Source of the DNA: Atrina japonica | Taxonomy: Eukaryota; Mollusca; Bivalvia; Pterioida; Pinnidae | Length of the DNA: 64,000 nucleotides | NCBI GenBank assembly: GCA_030159075.1 | Contig: BROG01000919.1 | Location: 157,054-221,053, forward strand | Reading direction: 5' to 3' | Part shown: piece by piece, positions 11,987-24,099 of the stretch | Numbering within the stretch: position 1 is the first letter of the stretch | How the letters are laid out: each line of letters starts with the position of its first letter | Notes under the pieces: generated by a model | The model's input: only the letters and a program-made list of their open reading frames with translations | Told to the model about the DNA's origin: nothing | Databases searched by the model: none | Position numbers and translations under genes: made by a program

Positions 11987-13026
11987 GAAAGTTATCTTAA
12001 CAAACCACTTTTTCTTCTACACTGATTTTTCCATCTCTACCGAGGTCTGTAGGTTTGTATTGAACAAGAGCCAAAGTCAATATTGTCACATACTTTTCTA
12101 TCGAACAGCTTCAATAGCGCGACACAAGTCTTGACGTTAAATGCACACAAATCTCTGTAATTGGGGGAAATAAATGACCAAATCATTTACTTTGTGACTG
12201 CAGAAAAATTGATAAAATGATTCATATTAATAGACTTAAATGAGATGTCGTAACCTAACATGGAAAGTAAACAGGCATTCAAAAACTGCCGAATTTTAGT
12301 TTCCCGGAGACCAATCCGAGTTTTGATAACTCTTAATGAACTAGCAATTGCAATGTTTCCCGCGATAGAAGTAGACTTGTGTAAATGTGTTGCAATTTCA
12401 ACTCATTTGGATACATAGAGTTGTTTATCGACAAAAAAATTTACAAGGTGCTGAGTTTTCTTTTTAAATGTTTTGAGCTTGAATAAGTAGTTTGTGTATG
12501 ACAATATTTGATAATTGTGTGGCATGAAAGTGTTGTAATTTAATCCGTTTTGTGCAAAATTGGTTGTTTGTCGAAAGGCAAATTTTCATTGGTTGGCTAG
12601 ATATGTTGCAGCTTTGACTAGTTCTGTGCAGTAATGAGGTGTCGTTGTCGACATGCATGTAATATTTGTTGTACACAAAAGCGAGAACATGATACAGGTG
12701 TATCTGTTCAAGTCAGGTGTTCATTTAAATAAGGACTTAGTGGTTTGTCGGCAGGTACATTTTATTTTGCATATCGGTCACGTAGTTTCAAGAGTAAAAT
12801 AGTATTGTATTGTTCGTCAGACTGTTTCAACAATTTTAGTATTTAAATGGGTACGAAGTTGTTTATCGACAAGCAGGTTCAACATCGGACATATTTTATC
12901 TATGCAAATATGTTATGTCAGCTTTAACTTATCTAATGCATAGTGGTGGATCCACTATTCTATACAAAATAGGGTGAGTCCGGTAATCAGAAGGCGAAAA
13001 TTGTAAGTGTCATATAACAAAAATAC

Positions 13027-13052
13027 CCACCCCACCCCACCCCACCCCCCCA
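13027..13052. repeat. CCCCA-type simple repeat
   Basis: Short (CCCCA)n run ending in a C tract. The G-rich strand is on minus. Confidence 0.85.
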
Positions 13053-13366
13053 CACAAAAGCATATTAAAACAAAATGAAAACGCAAATAAAAATATGCTT
13101 GACTTAGTTAACCAAGGAATGAGAGCAAGCGCACCGCCAAAATGATCCGTCTGTCGACGAAATAGGAATGTGTATTGCAAATATTTCTAACATGTCTTCA
13201 GCAAACCTATTCCTTTGCAAAACTGGTGTTAGTTTAACTAAGATTAAATTATTAATTCGCTTAGGTTTTTCTTTCAATATACAGCATTTAACATCGACTT
13301 CTTTGTACACACATAGTTTTACTAGAACCGATTAACCATTTAACTATGGTGGCCGCTATGTAATCA

Positions 13367-13521
13367 ATTTTTTAATCTTGATATTTCAAGATAATATAAT
13401 TAAGATTTTCTGCCTAGAAAATTAAAAAAATATATATTGAAAATTCAAGATGACAACTTGAAAATTGAAGAACGTATCTTGAGATTTCAAGACGAATCAA
13501 GATTGAAAAAACAAGGCCTAC
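13367..13521. repeat. Imperfect inverted-repeat element (possible MITE)
   Basis: Left arm TTTTTTAATCTTGATATTTC and right arm (reverse complement) TTTTTTCAATCTTGATTCG match over about 20 bp, with further self-complementary AAGAT/ATCTT pieces inside. No target-site duplication identified. Confidence 0.4.
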
Positions 13522-14176
13522 GTAAATAATCGTTTGGGGATTAATAAAAAAATACGGAAATGTTCATAATATAATCCGCATATAAAATCGTGTATGATTG
13601 AATACACTTTGTAATCCGATTCGCCATCATGCATATCTTAAGTCAAAATAAATTCCCCTATTGTTAACAAAATGTCTTACTGGAATTTCACTGTACATGA
13701 TATATCGGCTACATTAACAGAACAACAGAACACTTTTCATACAACCACCAGAATTGCAGTTAAATGAATATTTGCTAGATAATGATATTAGGTAATGAAA
13801 TTATCAGCTAAAAATAAATTTCAAGATATAATCGCGTATCAATAAAAGTAATTTGATTTTAGAGCATCAATCCTGTCCCAATTGGCTAAGATTACATTTT
13901 AAATGATATTAAAATCGTAAAAAACAAGGATTCAGATTTAAAACTGTCTTATTGCGTGATTTTATTCATGTTTATCGGTTGTCAAATAATTATCAAGGGA
14001 AACATTGTAATTTCTCAACTTATGATATGTAGAGAGTGCATTGCCATGACAATATCAGATTTATTTGTCGTGTTTACAGTTTAACCTTAACTTAGTAGGC
14101 CCTACTGGCCTCGTCTACGACGTATGTACAATTTTTGTAACAATTTTCTACATGCATTATGACTTCTCTGTGTGGG

Positions 14177-14256
14177 ATCACGTAGCTCAGTGGCTGGAGC
14201 AGCAGCAAGCAATGCGAAAGGCCTGGATTCGAGCCTCAGAGATTGTTCCTCGCCCG
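14177..14256 (+). repeat. tRNA-like sequence, degenerate SINE head
   Basis: ACGTAGCTCAGTGGCTGGAG (box A-like) and GGATTCGAGCCTC (box B-like) at tRNA spacing. The acceptor arms do not pair and there is no clear anticodon stem, so I treat it as SINE-derived. Confidence 0.45.
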
Positions 14257-14481
14257 TGTCAGTAGTCCTGGCATATTTATATGTTATTCTGGCGATAAAA
14301 CCTAGATTACTAGCTTTACTAGAGGTGGACAGTTTTAATAGCGGGTGACATGACGGCAGACTTCCCAGTAACCAAACGTTCTGACAAACCAACTTCCCGT
14401 TAGTCTGACGACCCGATAGTTCGCTGATCCACACCTCCCTCGGTTCAATTGTACGAGTAATGCACGCAGACTGTCCGTAAG

Positions 14482-14712
14482 CACGCAAGATGGATGTTCA
14501 TCATGTCCAACAAATTCTGCAATTTCCCAATAAAGCCTAGTCCCAACTGGACACACTTTTTTTTAAATCGCGTGACCATTGCGTTTTTCGCCGTAGGTTA
14601 GAGTCGTAGAGGTCGTGGGGCAAAAAAATTTGTAAGTTGGAAGAAAGAACGACGTATGCTATTGGGAAATCGCAGAGTTTGTTGGACATGTTCAACATCC
14701 ATCGTACGTGCT
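14482..14712. repeat. Inverted repeat with ~48-bp arms
   Basis: Arm 14482-14530 (GATGGATGTTCATCATGTCC, then AATTTCCCAA) is the imperfect reverse complement of 14662-14712 (TTGGGAAATCGCAGAG, then CATGTTCAACATCC). MITE-like foldback; no coding content. Confidence 0.6.
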
Positions 14713-14930
14713 CGAAATTCCGCAAGAACGCTGTGTGAGGCCCGTGCGTTCCTTGCCGTACATTCCCCGTCGAGTGGAAGTACGTCTGGTTGTGACTAAG
14801 ATTATTACGGTATAATAACGAACACTAGGCATTTCATGACACGAGTCCGGGGTTCGGCACCATAATTAAGTATTTACTCAGGTTTGAGAGTACGCCTACT
14901 CGCAGTCAAAGAATCTTTTGTTGAGCAATC

Positions 14931-15041
14931 AACATCAGGATTGCATATCTTCCCAAGTAAATGTTTTCCGATCCACCCCAATACTCACACAGGAACGACG
15001 TGGATGAGAAAACATTGACTTGGGAAGATGGGGATTGCATG
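14931..15041. repeat. Hairpin-forming inverted repeat (~28-bp arms)
   Basis: TTGCATATCTTCCCAAGT, then AATGTTTTC, at the left; GAAAACATTGACTTGGGAAG, then GATTGCATG, at the right. The loop is about 45 bp. Probably a foldback MITE or its core. Confidence 0.65.
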
Positions 15042-15646
15042 ACACATATGGCTGTGCTGTTAATTAAACCCTGATTGAACTTGTCCTGATGAACCAATCA
15101 GATTTCAGGATTAGCAAAAGTTGCGCAAATTTCATACTGAAGTATTTCTTCAGTTTCATGCTGCCAAGCCTTGAGCTCTCGTAAAAATCTCGGGTACGTG
15201 ACCGTTATATAGACGTCTTTGTAAAAGGTGATTAAGCATGGTTGGATTAGTAGAGAAAATGAAACGTACAATCCGAGATTGCAATATGATCTTCTGTAGA
15301 TCTTCAAAGTATGGAATATCTTAAATTCCCTTGCCTCTCAGTAATACGTTTGTAGTATAAGGATGACTGAGAGACCGACATTTTGAGATAATCCATCACC
15401 GATTGTCAGATCGTATAGTCAAAATTTTGGAAATTTAACTTAGCACCCCTACTTTTAAAGACTTTAAAGAAAAAAAAAAGAGAATATACATGTTGTATTT
15501 AAAAAGGACATCCAAAGAATGTGTTTTGGGTCAAATTTAAGTCAGATCAACATAACATTGTTTTATTTTCTTTAAATAATGAACTAGGATAAACAAATCA
15601 TGAGTTGAGTAGGGGAATAAAAGAAAATTTTGTTTTTGGTGTCTGT

Positions 15647-15991
15647 GGTAAGTTGAACAAAATCTAGATGGTCTCAGAGCAATATAAATGTGACACTACA
15701 AGTTTAGAAATACAATTTTATTATTTTTAACGAAACACATCAAAAGTATACAATCTGTCTACTTCGATATGCCCTAGCTGTGTGAAATAGAGTACTACAA
15801 AATCAGAGGCGTTATTATAGGTAAGTTGAACAAAATCTAGATGGTCTCAGAGCAATATAAATGTGACACTACAAGTTTAGAAATACAATTTTATTATTTT
15901 TAACGAAACACATCAAAAGTATACAATCTGTCTACTTCGATATGCCCTAGCTGTGTGAAATAGAGTACTACAAAATCAGAGGCGTTATTAT
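15647..15991. repeat. Perfect 173-bp tandem duplication
   Basis: The sequence starting GGTAAGTTGAACAAAATC at 15647 is repeated from 15820 with no difference I can see, ending GGCGTTATTATA in both copies. A period of 173 bp with identity implies a very recent duplication or an assembly duplication. Confidence 0.95.
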
Positions 15992-17494
15992 AAGATGTTT
16001 GTGTACATTTTCTGTGCACGGCTTCACTTTATGGTACATCTCTTTTGTACAGTTAGAGCGTTTAAGAAGACAATTATAACGGTTCTTTAGATATGCAGGA
16101 CTTTCGGGCAATAAAACATAAGGCGTAAATATCAATGGTATTTTAAATTCTTTTCTCGCATCGTAAAACATCTATTTAAGTGTATTCCCCGCCGTACGCG
16201 TGTTACAGAATGAACGTAATCTAATCCTATTTGACGAAGTGCGTTGCATGTTTGAACAGGACTAATTTAATTATGAAAACTTTCATCCTCTTCTTTGTAC
16301 ATGTAATTACAGATGAATATCAGCAAAGAAAAATATAAAACATCGTTCATAAATGTTGTGAGTAGAACGCATACTAATGCAAAATCATTGTTTCTTTAAT
16401 TATTGATCTTCGGACCGAAATCAGAATAATCCAAAAGCATAGATATAACATACTCAGAACTAATGTGTACTATCTTCGTTTTCAAGTATCCCTAAAAACC
16501 TCACTTGGTGCAAAAAAAGCAATACACACGTCGAAATGCGCATAGTTTATGTATTTGCATGTAGAATTGAAATCAAAACAAACTCACCTTGAAATTCAGG
16601 CAACTTTATACATGTTGAATGTGTAATGATTGCTTGACGTGCGTTCCGAAGTTTGACAAAAGTTAAATGTCTCGTTCGTTTAAGTTCTACACCCTATTCC
16701 CGATATAAGCTATTCTTGGTATGTAAACGTACACTTATCTATTACCTAGATATAATAAATAACCCGTGAAAAGTTATAGAGCGCACACTGACCGATTTTG
16801 TTTCTTTCTAATCAAAGCAGTGCGTTAAAATATTTCAATCATGCAACAAATACTCCGGGCTTGGTAAGAAATATACATGTACCTACAGCATTCGGTAAAT
16901 CCAGGTAGAGGGTAAACTTTTACAAATAGTTTAAAAGGGAGGGATTGGGTCTAATCGATCAATAAGATTACATTTCTTAAACATACATAAGCACCATTGG
17001 CATAACTAAGTGTACGCAAAACCTGTTATGGTATAAAAGACTTAATTTATACTAGAAAAGAATTCAAAAAGGGATACACGCATGTTTAAATGAACGACTA
17101 GTGGCCGTCAGTATGACATTTTCAAAAGTGATATAAAATAATCTCCAGATACATGAAGTGTAACCAGGTAGGACGCTCCTATTATCTGTGACAGTGCGTT
17201 CATGTGAAAAGCGGGAAATTCCAGGACTACATAATTTATTTCTGCGACATCCCTACGATAAATGCATCGAATCCTGCCCAGGACTGCGTTGCAAGTTCAT
17301 CGGTCGATTACCGACTGAACTTATAGTTATTGAAATATACTTAGTCAGTTTTTATTTCAAAGAAGCATTAGCCGTGTTTTGGGGCATAGGAAGAGAAATC
17401 CTTTCATATGCAACTCAAACCGAGGTCCCCCATCACGGTAGATGTGGTATGTAAACGAATACATTGGCGTCAAACCTTAGCATAGGTAAAAATT

Positions 17495-17577
17495 TGTGGC
17501 ACTTCACCTAAAGCTGGTGACATCTCCATATGAGTGAAAATTTCTTGACGGGATGTAAAACAGCAAACAAACAAAAT
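17495..17577 (+). mobile_element. SINE 3' end, same family as the 4160-4440 copy
   Basis: Contains GGTGACATCTCCATATGAGT, then TTCTTGACGGGATGTAAAAC and a short CAAACAAAC tail. The tRNA-like head is not clear upstream, so the copy is 5'-truncated or diverged. Confidence 0.7.
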
Positions 17578-17640
17578 ATAAAAATCTTTCTTTTTTTTTA
17601 CTACTTAGATTGATATATACACAGGCATAAAATTTCTTAT

Positions 17641-17643
<3 letters not shown>

Positions 17644-17678
<35 letters not shown>
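17644..17678. repeat. CA dinucleotide microsatellite
   Basis: Uninterrupted (CA)17 or so. Confidence 0.95.
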
Positions 17679-17680
<2 letters not shown>

Positions 17681-17694
17681 CAATATGTATCAGT

Positions 17695-17863
17695 CATAGG
17701 CGTCGGAAGCAAATTGAAAGTGGGGGGGCTAAACCAACTTAAAACACACACACGCCAGAAACGTCTAGGGGCTAAGCCCCAATTTTCAACACCTATGTCT
17801 ATCTTTGCAAAAAAAGTGGGGGGGCTAGGCCCCTAGCCCCACCCCCCGGTTCCGACGCCTATG
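17695..17863. mobile_element. Short MITE with CATAGGCGTCGGAA termini
   Basis: Left end CATAGGCGTCGGAA and right end TTCCGACGCCTATG are perfect inverted repeats 169 bp apart. CAGT lies directly left (CAGTCATAGG) and TCAGTCA directly right, so a short target duplication is possible. The inside has G/C runs (GGGGGGGCTA and its complement). I recall similar termini from other marine invertebrates. Confidence 0.8.
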
Positions 17864-17985
17864 TCAGTCACATAATATTAAGTCTGCACAATACAAAGCT
17901 CCAGTGCAACGTTTAACTGTTTCTTCACATACTGATACTTCCCTTTGGAGGACAATCAATGTTTAAGAAGTAACAATAGGATCAA

Positions 17986-19989
17986 TGGGCCTTAACTGTC
18001 ACCTGAGAAAAATTTCAAGTCAAATTGGGCTAAACTTAGTCCACTGGTTCTTGAGAGGAAGTCGAAAATGTCTAAAATTTGATAAAAAAAATTGATACTT
18101 TCTGTCAAAAACATGGGAAATCCACTAAAATGAGAAAAGTGACCCAACAATTTCAACTCTATTGACATTTTCGTAGATATTTGCATGCTGAACATTTTTG
18201 CTTCTTTTACTTTTATTCTGCCTATTATACTTTTCAAGATAACAGGGAAAAAACTGTCACAACATGAAAAATCAACTTAAAAGGGGAAATAACTCCCATA
18301 AGAGATGACCTGACAATTTTTGCCCATTGACTTTTTTGTAGAATATTTTTGCTTCTTTCCCTTTTATTCTACCTATTATACTTTTTCAGATAATGTCAGA
18401 AACATTCAAAAACATGAAAAATCCACTTAAAAGGGAAAATAACTCCTATAAGGAGCGACCTCACAATTTCGGCCCTATTAACTTTTTTTTGTAGATCTTT
18501 ACATGCTGAACATTTTTGTTCCTTTCACTTTTATTTTAACTATTAGTAACCAGTAACTACTGACATTATCTTGAACGTTTTTGCTTCTTTTACTTATACT
18601 TTGTGTCAAAAACATGAAAAATCCACTAAAAGGGAAATAACTCCCATAAGGAGCAGCCCAACAATTTCGGCCCTATTGACTTTTTTTGTAGATCTTTGCA
18701 GGCTGAACATTTTTGCTTCTTTTACTTTTACTCTACCTATTATACTTTTCAATACAATGTCCAAAAACGTCCAAAAACATGAAAAATCGACTTAAAAGGG
18801 GAAATAACTCCCATAAGGAGTAGCTTGACAATTTCGGCCCTTTTGACTTTTTTGTAGATTTTTGTAGGCTGAACATTTTTGCTTCTTTTACTTTTACTCT
18901 TCCACTTATACTTTTCAATACAATGTCCAAAAACATGAAAAATCTACTTAAAAGGGTAAATAACTCCCATAAGGGGTAACCCGACAATTTCAGTCCTATT
19001 GACTTTTTGTAGATCTTTAAGTGCTGAACATTTTTACTTCTTTCACTTTTACTGTAACTATTATACTTTTCAAGATAATGGCAAAACATCCAAAACATGA
19101 AAAATGCACAAAAAGGGGAAATAACTCATATAAGGGTCGATCCAACAATTTCCTCAAAACTGAAATATTTGTAGATTTTTGCAAGCCGCACATTTTAAGG
19201 TAAAGGTTTTTGCTCTAGCTTTAATGCTTTTGGAGATACATGTATTGAATCAAAAATATCTGCTGACTCATTTGTTCTATTTATAGCCATGGCAACCATG
19301 TTTGGCCCTAGCCCCTTTTCATCCGCAAACTTTATGTGGCTTTACATGGTTGTACTTCCTGTCAAGTTTGGTTCAAATTGGTCCAACGGTTCAGGAGAAG
19401 TAGTCAAAACTGTCGAAAATTTTACCAAAAAAATTATATTTTCCTTTTACTTAGGTGCATGTGACCTTGACCTTTGACCCCATGACCTTGAAATTTTGTT
19501 AAAATGATCCTCAGATAATTCGTAACAACTGTCTTAAGTATCTTTGTATACATTAAGTCAATCAGTTTTGAGTTATTAAACAATTTGTAATATATAATGA
19601 TATGTACCCTGTGCTACTGAAGCACCCCGTAGTGGCTCGTTTATGGAAAGATTAGATTTTTGTTCACAAAATTTGTAGATATTAACTTTACAATCATGCA
19701 CACAAAAATTGAAACTCATCTGATCATTGGTTCATGATAAAAAGATTTTAAATATGTACCAAGTTTTGGTCCTTTTGGGCCCCCCTATTGGTCCTATCCC
19801 ATTACATTTGCAGAATATATGTGGCTTTAAATGGAGATGCTATATGCCAAATCTGGTTAAAATTGGCCTACTGGTTCTTGAGAAAAAATTTAACATGTGA
19901 AAAGTTTATGCATTACACAAGGTGCACAAACCAGACAAAAAGGTGTTCGCAATAGGTCACCATGTGCTTTCAGCTCAGGTGACCTAATA
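17986..19989. mobile_element. ~2-kb mollusc-type composite repeat bounded by GTCACCTGAG / CTCAGGTGAC
   Basis: The termini are inverted copies (TGTCACCTGAG at the left, GCTCAGGTGACCTAAT at the right). The inside holds six diverged direct repeats of about 150-200 bp, each with AAAAATCCACTTAAAAGGG, AAATAACTCCCATAAG and CATTTTTGCTTCTTT, near 18264, 18414, 18612, 18778, 18936 and 19096. A non-repeated part with TGACCTTGACCTTTGACC follows near 19465. No transposase frame, so probably non-autonomous. Confidence 0.7.
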
Positions 19990-19999
19990 ATACAAGAGA

Positions 20000-20955
20000 T
20001 CCCAGAGGGATCTTGTTGCCCACCATAGAATGTTCTATGTCTGATCTATGACAGACTGTTCTTTTCTTTTATTTTGTGTCTCAACATTGAATTTGAACAT
20101 AAATCCATATTTCTGTGAATGGAATTCAACATGGCCGACAGGTGTCCACCTTGGATTTTAATCTCTCTGAAAATGTAATACGCACATTTAAACATCAGAG
20201 GTAACCTCCATAATCAATTTCGAAAAGATTCCTTTAGTACATTCTTAGAAATACATACAAATGTACTTCTATTGTCAAAATCCAAGAAGGCCACCTGTCA
20301 GCCATGTTGGAATCCAATTTCTCTGAAAATGCCATATGCACAACTGGACCTCACAGGTAACCTCCATGTCCAATTTCAAGGAAATCTCTTCAGTCCTTTC
20401 TGAGAAATAGCAATAACAAACTTCCTTTGGTAAAAATCTAAGATGGCCCCCCTGTCGGCAATGTTGGAATCAAATCTCTTTGAAAATGTTATATGCACAA
20501 CAAGAGCTCAAGGGGAACCTTCATGTCCAATTTCATGTAGATCCCTTCAGTACTTTCTGAGAAGTAGCGGTAACAATATCCTTTTGGTCAAAATCTAAGA
20601 TGGACGTCTGTCAGCCATGTTGGATTCCAATCTCTTTGAAAATGTAATATGCACAACTAGACCTCAAGGGGAACCTTCATGTCCAATTTCAAGTAGATCC
20701 CTTTAGTACTTTCTGAGAAATAGCGGTAACAAACTCCCTTTGGTAAAAATCTAAGATGGCCCCCTGTAGGCCATGTTGGATTCCGATCTCTCTGAAAATG
20801 TAATATGCACAACTAGACCTCAAAGGGAACATTCATGTCAAATTTCAAGGAGATCCCTTCAGTCCTTTCAGAGAAATAGGGGTAACAAGAATTGTTCAGG
20901 ACGAACGACGGACTGATGACAGACAGACCATATGAATTGCCCACCATCTGTTAAT
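20000..20955. mobile_element. Composite repeat with ~160-bp internal units, GCCCACC termini
   Basis: Starts near GAGATCCCAGAGGGATCTTG, then TTGCCCACCAT, and ends GCCCACCATCTGTTAATGGT. Five diverged direct units each contain a CCATGTTGGATTCCAATCTC-like segment, CACAACTAGACCTCA, TTCATGTCCAATTTCA and AATCTAAGATGGCC. No coding potential. It abuts the preceding element. Confidence 0.65.
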
Positions 20956-20984
20956 GGTGGGCTAAAAAGATAATGATAATAACT

Positions 20985-21920
20985 AGAGCTGAGTTTTTTG
21001 CTGAAGCAAAAAGGGGTCATAGTCATAGATCATAGTCATGGCCACAGCTTTGATACAGCCTCAGGTGTGCAAAAGAGCAAAGCTCAGAACCTATGAAGTT
21101 GATACCCAAATCCGATCTTGATATTTTGAGCTATTTTGAGTTGAAATGTTCAAATTGAGCTATGACCTTGACCTTTGATCGGCTGACCTTGAAACATCCC
21201 ACAATGATTATTCAACACATTCCCTACAAATCTTCTACATTAACATCTATACCAAAGTTCTATAGTTTTTGAGCTATTTTGAGTTGAAATTTTCATATTG
21301 AGCTGTAACCTTGATCTTGATCCAATGACCTTGAAACTTCCCACAAACATTCATCAGCATATTTCCTACAAATCTTCAACAGTAACCTCCTATATATAAT
21401 TTTTTAGAGTTGAAAATTGCAAATTGAGATATGACCTTGACCTTTGATCTGATGACCTTGAAACTTCACACTAATGTTCCTCAGCATATATCCTACAAAT
21501 CACTCATTTACATGCTTCTACTAAAATCTGATAGTTTAAGATATGTTACAATTTAAAAAATTTGAATGCCTCTATGACCTTGACCTTGAGACATGTAAAT
21601 TGGAAACTTTGTGTGCTTGTGAAAGGTATAAAAGTGAACAACTTTCTCATGCATATTGTCTATACTAAAAATTCTTAGTTTCTGGGATATTTCGACTTTT
21701 GTATGAATTTGTGCTGATAAAATGAGAACCCTTTTTCAGCCCCTCCCGAGCTTTTTTCAGAGGAAACTAGGATCAAATTCAAAACATTTTTGCACACCTA
21801 CAGCCTTTGGCCTTTCAGAAAATGCAAGTTGATTTGCCCTACCTTCAGTAGTTACGGAGGAAATGTGCCACAAAATCAATCATGAAAAAGTGAAAATGGG
21901 AGATAATTCAAGAAATATAG
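20985..21920. repeat. Diverged ~150-bp direct repeats rich in TGACCTTGACCTTTGA
   Basis: Units near 21120, 21265 and 21400 carry TTTTGAGCTATTTTGAGTTG, CAAATTGAGCTATGACC, CTTGACCTTTGATC and CCTTGAAACTTCCCAC. The segment begins after GAGCTGAGTTTTTTGCTGAA. No open frame. Probably another non-autonomous element of the same compound type as its left neighbours. Confidence 0.55.
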
Positions 21921-22074
21921 GGAATTTCAAAAAAATGAAAAAAAAAACGACCCAAGGTATTTGAATCTGAATATATGCTGAAAATTTGAGTTAGAGCTGA
22001 TACAAAATTCACTAGGAAAAAAAAATAAAAAAAACAATCAGAATAATAGTAGGATTATCGACCTGAAGTCAGAT

Positions 22075-22205
22075 GACCCAAATAAATGTGTTTCCTATTC
22101 AGTAATATCCAAAAGTTACATAAAGATCAATGTACTGTAGCCACAATAAGTAAATAAAAGTTGAGCTTGAGTATTAATTAAGTAAATTTGATGACTATAG
22201 ACCTC
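22075..22205 (+). mobile_element. Partial copy of the GGGCCC-type MITE family
   Basis: GTGTTTCCTATTCA, then AATAAAAGTTGAGCTTGAGT and AAGTAAATTTGATGAC, matches the right half of the copy at 33937-34340. The left half is missing or too diverged to see. Confidence 0.6.
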
Positions 22206-23228
22206 CACTTTCAGAGGATTTTATAAAGTCAACTCTTGTTAGAACAGCACTTGATAGAACAGCATTTTCGGTTAACAGCAGAAATTTCATGGAAACAAAT
22301 TTACATCCATGTTAATTTGTTTAATAACATGCATTTTACCTTTAGAATTAACTTGTTATAATGGCAAAGCATCAAAAATGAAAAGTTGTTGCTATAATTT
22401 ATTAAATTGATAGAATGAAAATAACAATAAAAACAAATTTTATTTGTTGTAGTTATTCTATTTCATTCATGCAATCATTCTGAATTGAGGTTTAACATTT
22501 ACTGGGGGTTTAACAATAAATTATAATCATGCATAATTTTTTGGCACGAAACCTGTAAATTTGATATAACAGCATATTTGATAATGATATAATGGTAATT
22601 TTAATGGATCCCATCATGGCCATTATAACAAAAGTTGACTGTATGTATTTCATGCCAATATATCTCTATGTGCATAAAGTCGGATATTCAAGAATGTTGT
22701 TTACAAAAATTTTTGCAATAACTATGTACATCAAAATGAAATATATTCCTCATTTTTTTTGTCAACTGTCATATTTATCCCAAAGAATAAAAATTGTCAG
22801 GTAATATGGGCAAAATTAAATTTTCTCATAAAACTTTTTTTTGGTAGAGTCTAATTGTTTGATGAGCTGATCATGGTTACATGAACTATATAATATAAAT
22901 TAGTAAAAAGTCTACACACACAGCACTGTGCCAAAAGTGAGTCAACTATCACCATTTTCCCTTAGCTTTCTATGTTAAATCAACGTTTTTCAAATAACTG
23001 CTACAAAGTAATACTTACATTGATTCTTTTCAAAATTAACATATTGATAAAAAAGAATATTCATTATAATCTGATATTAGTTTCAAACTCCTTTGAAACT
23101 TTGTTTCTGTGAAGCAGCATTTTTTCTTTGCAGTGAGTATTTTGTTGACACCACTTACTATGAACAACGAAATGACGCTGTATGGTGTACTACACCAGTA
23201 ATATATAAATTTGGCTGTTTTCAGCATC

Positions 23229-23676
23229 CAATAGGGAACTTTAGAGTTAGCCCAGATTACCGTTATAATCCTGCTTTTATTATCGCCAGTTGCGTGATTC
23301 TAGGAAAATGTTCCTCAATGTTACTTTCGGTTTCGATAGTATACAGATAGCCCAGAGCACAACTGGTAAAAGCACCCGCAAGTGTTCAAAAGATCCTGGG
23401 TTCGATTCCCGGTCTTTCCGCACATTTTTCTATGCCAAATACATTTCAGTTACACTAAATAATTTAACCCACTATGGTATGTTTTAAGAGTCTCTTGGAT
23501 TTCTTTATACAAAATAAATTTAATGCGCTAAAAAGTAAAAATATTTCCATTTACTTTAAATATGTTGAGAAGGTAAATATGAAAACTGGAAGAACATTTG
23601 ACAAATAAAATTGAGAAGACCTGAATAAATGCAGGATCATAATGGAAATCCGGGCTAACTCGAAAGTTCCCTATTG
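23229..23676. mobile_element. MITE with ~45-bp terminal inverted repeats
   Basis: Left end CAATAGGGAACTTTAGAGTT, then AGCCCAGATTACCG, then ATAATCCTG. Right end, reverse complemented, CAATAGGGAACTTTCGAGTT, then AGCCCGGATTTCC, then ATGATCCTG. The inside is 350 bp and contains a tRNA-like stretch. No transposase. Confidence 0.82.
23347..23422 (+). repeat. tRNA-like sequence inside the MITE
   Basis: AGAGCACAACTGGTAAAAGC (box A-like) and TGGGTTCGATTCCCGGTC (intact box B / T-arm). The D-arm and acceptor stem do not pair properly, so it is unlikely to be a working tRNA gene; probably a SINE head captured by the element or an internal pol III promoter. Confidence 0.5.
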
Positions 23677-24099
23677 TATGACAATGCCATGAGTTAAAAG
23701 TAAATTCATTTCAGCCATCCACTATCAGTTAACAATAAACATAAACTCGGGTATACAATGAATTATTTAAGCATTTAATGTAAATATGCTTAGAGCTATC
23801 ACAAGTCTGAACTCACATTATGTTACAAACATGTAAATATTTTATCATGTTACAAAAAAAAATTTAAAAAAAGAAAGTTGTCAGGAGTAGTAATTACAAA
23901 TATGGATAACAATGACTTTGTAAGTCAGGTGGATACTATATAAACATTTTAAAAAAAGAAATGAAAATCTATGTGTCATATGAATGTACATGTATGTGAA
24001 TGTACCATATAGTCAACTAATTAAATGTGTCATATGAATGTTTCATATGAAAAATCAGTGCTTTATATCATATCGTCTTCTGAACAATCCAATCATGTA

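Noticed and set aside
14177..14256. Possible tRNA gene
   Set aside because: Box A and box B are recognisable, but the acceptor and anticodon stems do not pair; better explained as a SINE head.
17188..17454. 88-codon plus-strand frame with several cysteines
   Set aside because: No recognisable domain or splice partner, and it runs into a SINE tail; probably repeat-derived.
23347..23422. Possible tRNA gene
   Set aside because: Good T-arm, but no matching acceptor stem, and it lies inside an inverted-repeat element.
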